46,288 nucleotides of DNA from Spirochaetia bacterium. GTDB lineage: Bacteria; Spirochaetota; Spirochaetia; Treponematales; Treponemataceae. How positions within the stretch are numbered: the first letter of the stretch is position 1; each line of letters starts with the position of its first letter. Shown one piece after another: positions 1 to 9,013 of the stretch. The position numbers and the translations under genes are program-made. Where the stretch lies: positions 1 to 46,288 of the forward strand of contig JALEPQ010000168.1 of assembly GCA_022768685.1 (NCBI GenBank). The letters are read 5' to 3'. Below the pieces are notes generated by a model. It did no database searches, was not told the DNA's origin, and saw only the letters and a program-made list of their open reading frames with translations.

Positions 1-1055
1 AGACGACCTGACATTTCGCGCAAAGCCTGAGCCCATCGCGAAGTTGAATCAGCAAGGAGCAAAACGTGTAATCCCATCTGGCGATAATATTCAGCCAATG
101 TTACTGATGTATATACAGATGCTTCACGGCTTGCAACCGGCATTGAAGATGTATTACAAATAATGATTGTTCTTTCCATTAAAGAACGTCCAGTTCTAGG
201 GTCCTTTAATTCAGGGAATTCTTTAATTGTTTCAACAACTTCACCAGCACGTTCACCGCAGGCTGCAATAATTACGATATCAACGTCTGCATTACGGCTT
301 GTTGTATGCTGTAAAACTGTTTTTCCTGCCCCGAAAGGTCCTGGAATACAATAAGTTCCACCTTTTGATACTGGATAGAATGTATCGATAAGACGAATTT
401 GTGTTACCATCGGTTCATTTGGTGCAAGACGTTCAGCATAACAGTCAACAGCACGTTTTACTGGCCATTTGAAGCACATTGTAAGATTATGATCCACACC
501 TTTTTCATCAGTAACAACAGCAACTGTTTCTTCAATTGTGTAAGATCCAGCTGGAGTAACAGATTTTACTGTATACATTCCTAACATATCAAAAGGAACT
601 AAAATCTTGTGTTTAAAAGGTCCTTCCGGAACAGATCCGATTGAATCACCACGAAGAACTTTATCTCCTTCTTTAACTGATGGTGTCCAATCCCATTTTT
701 TATCTCTTGGAAGAGAATCTACATAAACACCTCTTTCAAGAAAGAAACCTGCCTTTTCAGCAACTAATGGAAGAGGGTTCTGCAAACCATCAAATGTCTG
801 ACCAAGTAAACCTGGTCCAAGTTCTGCACAAAGAAGATCTCCCATAAGATCAACTGTATCACCAGCCTTAATTCCCTGTGTCATTTCAAAAATCTGCATC
901 TGGGCTTTATTTCCGCGAATACGGATTACTTCACCACGTAATTTTTTTCCATCTACATTTACATAGCCTACTTCATTCATAGAAACAGCACCATCAAATT
1001 CGATAGTAACCATATTTCCATTAATGCCGACTACTTTTGCTTTTGTATCCGTCAT
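1..1055 (-). CDS. atpA: V-type ATP synthase subunit A (partial, C-terminus beyond window edge)
   Basis: Minus-strand reading from ATG at 1055 gives MTDTKAKVVGINGNMVTIEFDGAVSMNEVGYV..., with the P-loop region GGTYCIPGPFGAGKTVLQHTTSRNADVDIVIIAACGERAGEV; runs off the left edge, so absent from the ORF track. Confidence 0.95.
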   Translation of the reverse strand, partial: MTDTKAKVVGINGNMVTIEFDGAVSMNEVGYVNVDGKKLRGEVIRIRGNKAQMQIFEMTQGIKAGDTVDLMGDLLCAELGPGLLGQTFDGLQNPLPLVAEKAGFFLERGVYVDSLPRDKKWDWTPSVKEGDKVLRGDSIGSVPEGPFKHKILVPFDMLGMYTVKSVTPAGSYTIEETVAVVTDEKGVDHNLTMCFKWPVKRAVDCYAERLAPNEPMVTQIRLIDTFYPVSKGGTYCIPGPFGAGKTVLQHTTSRNADVDIVIIAACGERAGEVVETIKEFPELKDPRTGRSLMERTIIICNTSSMPVASREASVYTSVTLAEYYRQMGLHVLLLADSTSRWAQALREMSGR

Positions 1056-1061
1056 GTTCTA

Positions 1062-1598
1062 TTATTCTCCAAGTATTTTATCGTAAATCTTATGATAACA
1101 AGCCTTACCGTTTTCTGTATCAAACTTTTTCATGCGTTCTACAAGTAAAAGTTTGATTCCATAAGCATAAACTGCATCAATTGAAAAACCATCCAGAGGT
1201 TTAATTTCTTCCAGCAGTTTCATTCTGTATTCAAAAAGATATTGTTCAGCACTCAATGGACTGTCCATTCCAACAGCTGTTCTTGCAGCTTGAAGAATAT
1301 CTGCTGTACATCCGGGAGGAAGTACACTTGCTTCTTTCTTCATTCGCTGAGCACGAATCTGTGCTAATGCAAAACGCAAATATCTTTCTTTTTCATACCA
1401 AGTATCAAGGAAGACAGAACCAGTTGGTGAAGCTTCTTTTGGTGGGACCAGAGATAATCCTTCCAAAGTAGACATTTCACCTTCCGAAAGAAAACGACCA
1501 CATAATTCCTTAAATGAACTACCATTTAAAGGCAATGAAGATTTTCCTTCTGTAGCAGAGATATTTGGTAATTGTGAAACCAAATAATAATATGCCAC
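1062..1598 (-). CDS. DUF2764-like V-ATPase-associated protein
   Basis: 178-aa ORF between subunits E and A, the position of the DUF2764 gene in spirochete V-ATPase operons; start overlaps subunit E stop by 1 nt. Confidence 0.75.
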   Translation of the reverse strand: MAYYYLVSQLPNISATEGKSSLPLNGSSFKELCGRFLSEGEMSTLEGLSLVPPKEASPTGSVFLDTWYEKERYLRFALAQIRAQRMKKEASVLPPGCTADILQAARTAVGMDSPLSAEQYLFEYRMKLLEEIKPLDGFSIDAVYAYGIKLLLVERMKKFDTENGKACYHKIYDKILGE

Positions 1599-2218
1599 TA
1601 CTCTGTTCCTTTTGCGGCTTTTTTCATAAGACCTGCAATTTTTGGATTTAAATATGTACTAAACATTTCGGCAAGACTTTCTGCTGAATAATCGTAGAAA
1701 GCAGCTCCATTATTTACGCCAATTCTAAATCCGGCCTGTAAAGTTTTATCAGGTTTAATTTCTAATCCTTTTGAAATTTCAGCTTTTAATTCTGATGTAA
1801 AAGTAGATTCTAACTCCTTCAAATCTTTTTCACTAAGCAATACAGATAATTCTGAAGCATCAGTATTCTTAGTCCAGGCTTTTACTGTTTCTGGAATAAG
1901 CTTTGATAAAACATCCTTTGATTCAGCTTTTGCTGTTTCTGCCTGAATCAAAACATTTAACTCTCCCACAAGTGAATCTCTAAAAGAGAGCAACATATTG
2001 CGTCCAGCCTGAATAATTGCTTCTTCTCCAGCTTTTTCCATCTTTTCAGCTTCAGTTTTAGCAGTTTTTTTAATTTCTTCTGCTTTTTCGTTTGCACTGG
2101 AAATGATAGATTCAGCCTTTTTTTCTGCAGTGGCAATTATTTTCGCAGCTTCTGATTCTGCTGTTGCTACACCATCTTGCTTGATTTTATCAATCAGTTC
2201 TTGTAATTGTACATCCAT
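1598..2218 (-). CDS. atpE: V-type ATP synthase subunit E
   Basis: Ala/Glu/Lys-rich N-terminal coiled coil and globular C-terminus typical of V-ATPase E; operon context; AGAGAGG ribosome site upstream. Confidence 0.85.
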   Translation of the reverse strand: MDVQLQELIDKIKQDGVATAESEAAKIIATAEKKAESIISSANEKAEEIKKTAKTEAEKMEKAGEEAIIQAGRNMLLSFRDSLVGELNVLIQAETAKAESKDVLSKLIPETVKAWTKNTDASELSVLLSEKDLKELESTFTSELKAEISKGLEIKPDKTLQAGFRIGVNNGAAFYDYSAESLAEMFSTYLNPKIAGLMKKAAKGTE

Positions 2219-2324
2219 TACGTACGACCTCTCTAATAAATATCCTTTTTATATAGAATAAGTTTAACTTTTAAATTGTGAGAATTCAAATAAAATCGAT
2301 TTAATTTAAGTTAATTTCGATTTA

Positions 2325-3386
2325 TTAAAACTTAAATGAATAAACAGTTTTAGCCTTCATTTTCTGACCTGGTTCAAGCACACAAGTTGGGAAATTCTGT
2401 TTATTAGGAGTATCTGGGAAACTCTGAGTTTCAAGGCAGAATCCTTCCTGTTTTTTATAAACAATACCAGATTTTCCACAACAACCTTCAATAAAGTTTC
2501 CTGAGTAGAACTGACATCCTTCCATATTTGTAAATACTGTCATTTCTCTACCAGATTCAGGATCTTTTACAGTACAAAATTCAACTAAATCTGTATCATC
2601 TAAAGGTAGACCACACTGAGGATTTTCAGGATCATAAATTTCTGTAACATAACAGTGATCGTACCCCATTCCAATAGAATCAATATCTTTTCCTATAGCT
2701 TTAGGTTCTCTAAAATCAAAAGCATTACCTTCAACTGAAACAAGATTACCTGTAGGAATAAGTTTTTCATCAACTTCAACTATTTTATCTGAATTCATCT
2801 GCATAATGTGATTCTTTATTGTTCCACGACCAGCAAGATTAAAATAAGAGTGATTTGTCAGATTTATTGGAGTTGCCTTATCTGTTGTTGCAGTATAAGT
2901 CATAGAAATATTATTGTTGTTATCAAGAAGATAAGTAACAGTCATTTTAAGATTTCCAGGATATCCCTGTTCACCATCTGGAGATGTTCTTGTAAATTTT
3001 ACACCAGCTCCGTTCTTTCCTTTTATAATTTTGGCATTCCACATCATTTTATCATAACCAATAAAACCACCATGAAGAGAATTTCCACCATCATTATTTT
3101 CAAGCTGATATTCTTTACCGTTCAAAGTAAACTTTGAATTACCTATTCTATTACCAAAACGACCAACCACAGCTCCATAAAAACAATGTTCATTAATGTA
3201 TGCTGGTAAAGTAGAATATCCTAAAGTGACATCAGTTTTTGTGCCATTAGGATTATTAAGCATAATCGCTGTAATTGTACATCCATAGTCCATTACACTG
3301 AAAGACATATTGTCATTAGAAACAGTGTACAATGTTACCTTTGAACCATCATTTAATAAACCAAATTTTGATTTTTCAACCTTCAT
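2325..3386 (-). CDS. galM: aldose 1-epimerase (galactose mutarotase)
   Basis: Motifs GRFGNRI, NNDGGNSLHGG, NLTNHSYFNLAG, FYSGNF; track start at 3401, but GGGGG upstream of the ATG at 3386 favours MKVEKSKFG. Confidence 0.93.
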   Translation of the reverse strand: MKVEKSKFGLLNDGSKVTLYTVSNDNMSFSVMDYGCTITAIMLNNPNGTKTDVTLGYSTLPAYINEHCFYGAVVGRFGNRIGNSKFTLNGKEYQLENNDGGNSLHGGFIGYDKMMWNAKIIKGKNGAGVKFTRTSPDGEQGYPGNLKMTVTYLLDNNNNISMTYTATTDKATPINLTNHSYFNLAGRGTIKNHIMQMNSDKIVEVDEKLIPTGNLVSVEGNAFDFREPKAIGKDIDSIGMGYDHCYVTEIYDPENPQCGLPLDDTDLVEFCTVKDPESGREMTVFTNMEGCQFYSGNFIEGCCGKSGIVYKKQEGFCLETQSFPDTPNKQNFPTCVLEPGQKMKAKTVYSFKF

Positions 3387-3408
3387 TTTTATAACCCCCA
3401 AAAAAATA

Positions 3409-4188
3409 TCAATTGATATCTATAATTAATTGAACTTCTGTAACAGAACATGAAAGTTCTGCCGCTATCTGTTCAACACTCAATCCTTGATTTAAATATT
3501 CCTGAACTTTAGAAACCATAGATTGTTTATCAGAAACCTGTAATTTTGCCACTTCTGATTCCTTAAAAACAGGTTTATCTTCATAAATATTTGAAACAAT
3601 AAGAGGAACTTCCTTATAAGCAGCCCCATCAGAAGTAATTTTAGCTTCATCTTTTAATATTGAACCAGAATCATCTGAATCAAATAAGGAAGGCTGATTA
3701 TTAACAACTGTAAAACTGTCATCTGGAGAAATTTTGTTACTTTTATATCTTTCGGCCACTATTTCTTTATTAAGTTGACTTACAGTTTTTAAACTGGAAA
3801 CATTTTTATTTTCTTCATAGCCTGAAGTAATTCTACTGATTTGTAAGCGTTGGTTTGGAATTGAAGGCTCTATATTTTTATCACTAAGTCGTTCTACTTC
3901 AGCAATCATATTTCTTAAACGTTCAGTCGCTTCATTATAATACACTATTTTCTGTTCAGACTCTGCAATTAAAGCCCGCATTCTGGCAGAGGCTTCATTC
4001 ATTAAGTCCATATCAATTTTTGCATTTTTATTCAGATCTTTTACCATTTTTTCCATATAGATCTGTGTTTTTTCAATGATTTTTTCTGTAGAGAAAAGTT
4101 TCTTAAAACGAATGAGAATAATCAATAATAATAAAATACAGGCCAGACTAAAGAAGATTGCAAGATATGAAGCCATTTTTTTCCTCAT
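3409..4188 (-). CDS. membrane-anchored coiled-coil protein with C-terminal HTH-like segment, SwrB-like (DUF6115-like)
   Basis: N-terminal TM helix (AIFFSLACILLLLIILIRF), coiled coil, C-terminal VQEYLNQGLSVEQIAAELSCSVTEVQLIIDIN; downstream of the flagellar sigma factor. Confidence 0.6.
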   Translation of the reverse strand: MRKKMASYLAIFFSLACILLLLIILIRFKKLFSTEKIIEKTQIYMEKMVKDLNKNAKIDMDLMNEASARMRALIAESEQKIVYYNEATERLRNMIAEVERLSDKNIEPSIPNQRLQISRITSGYEENKNVSSLKTVSQLNKEIVAERYKSNKISPDDSFTVVNNQPSLFDSDDSGSILKDEAKITSDGAAYKEVPLIVSNIYEDKPVFKESEVAKLQVSDKQSMVSKVQEYLNQGLSVEQIAAELSCSVTEVQLIIDIN

Positions 4189-4526
4189 TATTGAATTATA
4201 TCAATAATCTGACCTAAATAGGAGTGTTTATTCGCAGTTTTTTTTACATTTTCAGTTTCATCATCTTTTTTATTTTCTTGATTTTTAGACTGATAAGAAG
4301 ATGAATTATGCCCGTTTGAATTTACCCCCGATGAAGTAGACTTTTCATTTGAAGTCTGTTGAACAGATGAAGTTTTTTCCAGATTTTTTTGAATATTATT
4401 CTGCTGCTGCATAGCTTCCGTAAGCTGAGCCTGCTGAGGTCCAGACATAGTTTTGGAAACATTGGAAAGCTGAGAATACATGGTTTGTAAATCAATTGGC
4501 TGAATACCCATCTGGTCCCTCATCAA
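4188..4526 (-). CDS. hypothetical protein, Q/N/S/K-rich
   Basis: 112-aa ORF in the operon, overlapping the end of the fapA-like gene by 35 bp; 1-nt overlap with next gene. Confidence 0.6.
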   Translation of the reverse strand: MMRDQMGIQPIDLQTMYSQLSNVSKTMSGPQQAQLTEAMQQQNNIQKNLEKTSSVQQTSNEKSTSSGVNSNGHNSSSYQSKNQENKKDDETENVKKTANKHSYLGQIIDIIQ

Positions 4527-6459
4527 CTAAAGCAGGAGGTTCATAAGGACCTCGTTTACTGAAACTCTTTTCGTAGTAAAATGTAACAGCATTTGTATCC
4601 ATTTTTACTTCGTCAAGAACATCACGAATATAAACTTTTACACCTGCGTAAACAGTTCCTTCAACTTTAACTTTTCCAATAGCTTTAAGTTCCCTTAAAT
4701 GAGCCTGAATTGTATTTATTTCCGAGGTCATTTCATCTAATTTTTCAGAAATTTGCTGAAGTTTTTCTTTAAAATCCTTTAACTTATCTTCTTTTTCCTG
4801 AGGTAATTTTTTTCTAAGTTTCTTCTGTTGTTCAAGATTCTGAACATCAAGGTCGATTTTTTCATATTCCTTTGTACCATCAGCCTGCATTTTCTGAAGC
4901 TTTTCTAGTCTGGCTTTTGCACGAGGATCAATACCAACTTCAAGAATAGTTTCTGTACCTCCACCAGGGGAACCAATTTTTCTGGCACAAATTTCTTCTG
5001 TAGCAGAAAGATGCCCGCCAATTATCTGAGCCTTCTTTCCTTTTACAACAATATTTTTCATGGCAGTAACAGTGGAATTTACAATGGAATCAGAAACAAT
5101 TACATTCTCTTCAACTTCAACTGTTGTATCATTAATAAATTTAGCCCACAAAGATTTTCCGGCTTTAATTCGACCTTCACCTTTACCAAAGACACCATTT
5201 CTTACAATAATATTTCCAGTTGCTTCCAAAGTGGACTTATCTACAATACCATTTACTTCAATATTTGTAGCTTCTACAGTATAACCTTCTTCAACATTAC
5301 CTTTAATAATAACAGTTCCAACAAATTTAACGTCACCAGTTTTTACATTAACAGCATCAAGATATTTAATTGGTTCTACAGTAACTCTTCCGTTTACAAG
5401 CATAACTTCACCGTCAATTTCGGCTTTAATAGTTACACCATCCCTGTCTAATTTTACGTTAGCTCCAAGTTGAATCTGAATATCTTTTCCATTTTTGGCT
5501 TCAAGATAACGCCCAAGCAGAGTCTTCCCGCCTTTTCCACGTTCAGCAGGAATTTTTGTAGCAAGAGGCTGATCTGCTATAACATTCTGAATTCTATTTA
5601 ATTGCTTATAGTTAATATTACCAGTTTTTGAAATTTCCGCTTTAATTTTAGAAGGATCTGTTTCAAAATTATATGAAATATATGCATCATGACCATCCAC
5701 AGGAAGAATTGCTTCAGCAACTTCAAAGGGATTATTATAATCTGGATGATCTACAAATTCCTGAACTTTCTTTTCATTAATACACTGTTCTATTACACCC
5801 TGAGAAATAAGACAACGTTTTATCATTTCAAAAGAAGCTTCTGAACCACTCATAGCCGGTGGAGATACAACAATACTACCATGAAGTTCATCTTTTGAAA
5901 TCTCAACACCAATTACAACGTCACCAGCCTGAATATGTTTATAAGAACCACAAATAACATATTCATTATTAGTTCCATTTTTTACAGCTTTTTTAATTAC
6001 ATCTTCATCAAATGTTAGTGTATCTGGACGTTTTACATCAGCAAGTACATCCCTTAATTCAACAGGAGCACCATCTCCAACTGGAGGAATAACTTTTAAT
6101 CCAATGTCAGCGTTAAAGTGACGTACAAAGAAAATTCCATCTCTATTCTGTACTACAGCTTCTTCTTCAACAGCTTCATCATCAAACAATCCATCAGAAG
6201 CAAGTTTTTTAACAACTTTAACTGTATTCGGATCCTGGTAAACTTTTATTTTCCAGGGCTTTTTTCCTAACCCAAGAAAACCATCACTACCACGTTCAAC
6301 AACTTCGTAAAGAAGATTTGAAACTTTTGTATCAAGCTGAACCGCAGCATCAGCTAAAGCTTCATCAACAGTATCAGCATTTACATCAACCTGATGTAGC
6401 TGCTGATCAATTGCAAGTTGAGCTTTCATGTCTGCACGTAGTTTTTCAAGTGTTACCAT
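4492..6459 (-). CDS. fapA: FapA-family (DUF342) polymerizing protein with N-terminal Jag_N-like domain
   Basis: N-terminus VDEALADAAVQLDTKVSNLLYEVVERGSDGFLGLGKKPWKIKV (Jag_N-like), then DUF342-like beta repeats (VKFVGTVIIKGNVEEGYTVEATNIEVNGIVDKSTLEATGNIIVRNGVFGKGEGRIKAG) and coiled coil. Confidence 0.85.
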   Translation of the reverse strand: MVTLEKLRADMKAQLAIDQQLHQVDVNADTVDEALADAAVQLDTKVSNLLYEVVERGSDGFLGLGKKPWKIKVYQDPNTVKVVKKLASDGLFDDEAVEEEAVVQNRDGIFFVRHFNADIGLKVIPPVGDGAPVELRDVLADVKRPDTLTFDEDVIKKAVKNGTNNEYVICGSYKHIQAGDVVIGVEISKDELHGSIVVSPPAMSGSEASFEMIKRCLISQGVIEQCINEKKVQEFVDHPDYNNPFEVAEAILPVDGHDAYISYNFETDPSKIKAEISKTGNINYKQLNRIQNVIADQPLATKIPAERGKGGKTLLGRYLEAKNGKDIQIQLGANVKLDRDGVTIKAEIDGEVMLVNGRVTVEPIKYLDAVNVKTGDVKFVGTVIIKGNVEEGYTVEATNIEVNGIVDKSTLEATGNIIVRNGVFGKGEGRIKAGKSLWAKFINDTTVEVEENVIVSDSIVNSTVTAMKNIVVKGKKAQIIGGHLSATEEICARKIGSPGGGTETILEVGIDPRAKARLEKLQKMQADGTKEYEKIDLDVQNLEQQKKLRKKLPQEKEDKLKDFKEKLQQISEKLDEMTSEINTIQAHLRELKAIGKVKVEGTVYAGVKVYIRDVLDEVKMDTNAVTFYYEKSFSKRGPYEPPALVDEGPDGYSAN

Positions 6460-6471
6460 ATTTTTACTCTA

Positions 6472-7254
6472 TTAAACAATTCCCTTCTTTAAGCTTGTAA
6501 GTTTAGCTCTAAGATGAAGATTTGCTTTTGTATGAAGCTGAGAAATACGCGATTCACTGACTTCAAGAACTTCACCAATTTCTTTAAAAGTAAGATCTTC
6601 ATGATAATACAAAACGATTACCATTTTTTCTTTTTCTGGCAATTCATTAATAGCTTGTGCAATTACTTTTTTTATTTCATCACGTTCAGCAATAACATCA
6701 GGATTTAAACTTGCAGGAGATTCAATGTTACTTCCAATAGACATAGAATCATTATCATCACCTGAATACCAGGCACTATCCAAAGAAAGTACTGTTGTAC
6801 CAGAGACCTTCATAATAGCACGATGATATTCTTCTTCAGTCATATTCAAAGCATTTGAAATTTCAGAATCGGTTGCTGTTCTTCCAAGCTTAGCTTCCAA
6901 AGCTACAATAGTGTCTTCAATTTCACGTGATTTTTGTCTTACAGAACGAGGAACCCAGTCTATCTGACGCAGTTCATCAAAAATTGCACCACGAATACGA
7001 GTAACAGCATAAGTTTTAAATTTAACATTTTTAGACAAATCATATTTATTAATAGCATCAAGTAAACCAAACTGGCCAAAACCAACTAAGTCATCAAATT
7101 CAACACTATTAGGCATTCCTACGGCTACTTTACCTGCAACATATTTTACAAGTGGCATATACTGTCTGATAAATTTCTCACGCAATGCAGGAGATTTAGT
7201 CTTTTTGAATTCATCCCAAAGATTATCTTCTTCTTGTTCGTCATTAATTGGCAT
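6472..7254 (-). CDS. fliA: RNA polymerase sigma factor for flagellar genes (FliA/WhiG, sigma-28)
   Basis: Sigma region 2 (YMPLVKYVAGKVAVGMPNSVEFDDLVGFGQFGLLDAINKYD), DWVPRSVRQKSREIE, region 4 (LPEKEKMVIVLYYHEDLTFKEIGEVLEVSESRISQLHTKA); ATG at 7254 preceded by AGGTGGG preferred over GTG at 7263. Confidence 0.95.
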   Translation of the reverse strand: MPINDEQEEDNLWDEFKKTKSPALREKFIRQYMPLVKYVAGKVAVGMPNSVEFDDLVGFGQFGLLDAINKYDLSKNVKFKTYAVTRIRGAIFDELRQIDWVPRSVRQKSREIEDTIVALEAKLGRTATDSEISNALNMTEEEYHRAIMKVSGTTVLSLDSAWYSGDDNDSMSIGSNIESPASLNPDVIAERDEIKKVIAQAINELPEKEKMVIVLYYHEDLTFKEIGEVLEVSESRISQLHTKANLHLRAKLTSLKKGIV

Positions 7255-7269
7255 ACTTCCCACCTATAT

Positions 7270-8061
7270 TTAAGATTCCTCACCAGACAATATTGAACTG
7301 ATGGCTTTAGCCATTAGAGAGGCATCTTTAATTTCTATATTTTCACTACTACTGTTTCTGCTTGAAAAACTGGAACGTCCAGAATCAATAGACTCTGTAG
7401 AACTATATTCACTCATAGAATCTTCTTCAGAATCATTAATGTTTCCACTTTTTTTGATTTCCAGATTTCCTAAATCAGGCAATGTATCTAATTCATCTGT
7501 AACAACACCAGTCTCATCATTGTTAAGTGAAATTGATGCATCTGAAACAGAAGAATTTGCAGTAGAATGATTTTCTATTGTAGAGTTTACATTTTTAAAA
7601 TTCATTGGAATAAACTGTTCTCCAATTGTGTTATGTTCAACAGCATTTAGATTTGACTGAGAAATACTTTCAACTTGAGATGAAGTTTTTTCAGCTGTAT
7701 TTATGGGAGAACCTGAAGCGATATCTGACGGATTAAGCATCTGAAAAGAAGAACCTACTTCAAAACTATTAGGACTATCACTTCTTTCAATTTCCTGATC
7801 CTGAATAACAATATCTACATTCTGGCCTTTTGCAGCTACAGTCCCTGTATCTGGTATGCTATCACCATCTTTAGAGTCGTCACCTAAAAATTTAAAATAC
7901 AGAAAGGAAACAGCAAATCCTAAAAGAGCAAAAACAACTGCAAAAATCAAGGCTTTTAATAAAATAGATAAAATAGAACCATGAGAGAATAAACCAAAAA
8001 GAAAAGATAAAAGAAAACCCAAAGCTGCAAATATGCCGGTTATTTTTAAGTTTTTCTGCAT
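7270..8061 (-). CDS. membrane protein of unknown function in flagellar operon
   Basis: Two N-terminal TM helices, long Ser/Asp/Glu-rich tail, C-terminal DASLMAKAISSILSGEES; GGGAGG directly upstream of ATG at 8061 (track start 8073 is a GTG inside the SD). Confidence 0.7.
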   Translation of the reverse strand: MQKNLKITGIFAALGFLLSFLFGLFSHGSILSILLKALIFAVVFALLGFAVSFLYFKFLGDDSKDGDSIPDTGTVAAKGQNVDIVIQDQEIERSDSPNSFEVGSSFQMLNPSDIASGSPINTAEKTSSQVESISQSNLNAVEHNTIGEQFIPMNFKNVNSTIENHSTANSSVSDASISLNNDETGVVTDELDTLPDLGNLEIKKSGNINDSEEDSMSEYSSTESIDSGRSSFSSRNSSSENIEIKDASLMAKAISSILSGEES

Positions 8062-8128
8062 TTTTCCTCCCACTATTTTAATAATTTTATTCTTAATTAT
8101 ACTACATTATATTGAAAAATAATATATT

Positions 8129-9013
8129 TTATTTCTTTTTTCCCAAAAACTTCTTTAAGAAGCTGGCAACACCTTCATTATACTCAGGTTCTGTTTTTTC
8201 AATTCTACCCACAATATGTTTTAGACATACCGAAGGTTTTGATGTTGGATTTACAACAATAAAAGGTTTCTGTCTGATAACAGAAGCTTGAACAACAGAA
8301 TCTTCATAAACAAAACCTAAATAATCAACCTTATATCCAAGGAATTGTCCTACGATTGTAATAATACGTTCAGAAATACGTTTACCTTCATCTGCAGAAT
8401 GAACACGGTTTACAATCAATTTAATATCAACATTTCTATCTACAATTTCTGTTGTAATAATTTTTATAATTCCGTAAGCATCTGTAATAGCTGTAGGTTC
8501 AGGAGTTGTAACAACAAAAACTTCATCAGCAGCAGCTACAAACTGTAAAACATTATTTGCAATACCAGCCCCTGTATCAATAATGATAATATCCGCATTA
8601 CCTAAAGAAGAGAACTGCTTAGCAAAATAATCAAGTTCTTCAACACTTAAATTAGCAATTTTTGAAAAACCGTTAGCTCCCGCAACAAATTTTATACCAA
8701 ATTCAGTATCATTAATAATTTCTTTCATTGTCTTTTTCTTATTAATGACATGCATAAGATTATACTGAGGAACAACATTCAAAAGAACATTTACGTTGGC
8801 CATTCCTAAGTCACCATCAATTAATATTACTTTTTTTCCAAGTTGAGCGTAGGCTATAGCCATATTTACGGCAATATTACTTTTTCCAACTCCACCTTTA
8901 CCACTAGTAATGGCTATAATACGGGTATTTCGTTTTTTTTCTTCAGAAGAACTGCTCTTTCTTCCTGCATCATCCCCTAACAACTGTTTTAATTCTTCTA
9001 CCTGTTCTTCCAT
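8129..9013 (-). CDS. flhG: FlhG (MinD/ParA-like flagellar number regulator)
   Basis: Deviant Walker A SGKGGVGKSNIAVNMA, LIDGDLGMANVNVLL, IIIDTGAGI; adjacent to flhF. Confidence 0.95.
   Translation of the reverse strand: MEEQVEELKQLLGDDAGRKSSSSEEKKRNTRIIAITSGKGGVGKSNIAVNMAIAYAQLGKKVILIDGDLGMANVNVLLNVVPQYNLMHVINKKKTMKEIINDTEFGIKFVAGANGFSKIANLSVEELDYFAKQFSSLGNADIIIIDTGAGIANNVLQFVAAADEVFVVTTPEPTAITDAYGIIKIITTEIVDRNVDIKLIVNRVHSADEGKRISERIITIVGQFLGYKVDYLGFVYEDSVVQASVIRQKPFIVVNPTSKPSVCLKHIVGRIEKTEPEYNEGVASFLKKFLGKKK

Noticed and set aside
2219-2324. Imperfect inverted repeat (aataaaatcga...ttcgatttatt) between galM and V-ATPase E
   Set aside because: AT-rich, mismatched, no U-tract consistent with an intrinsic terminator on the minus strand; likely chance
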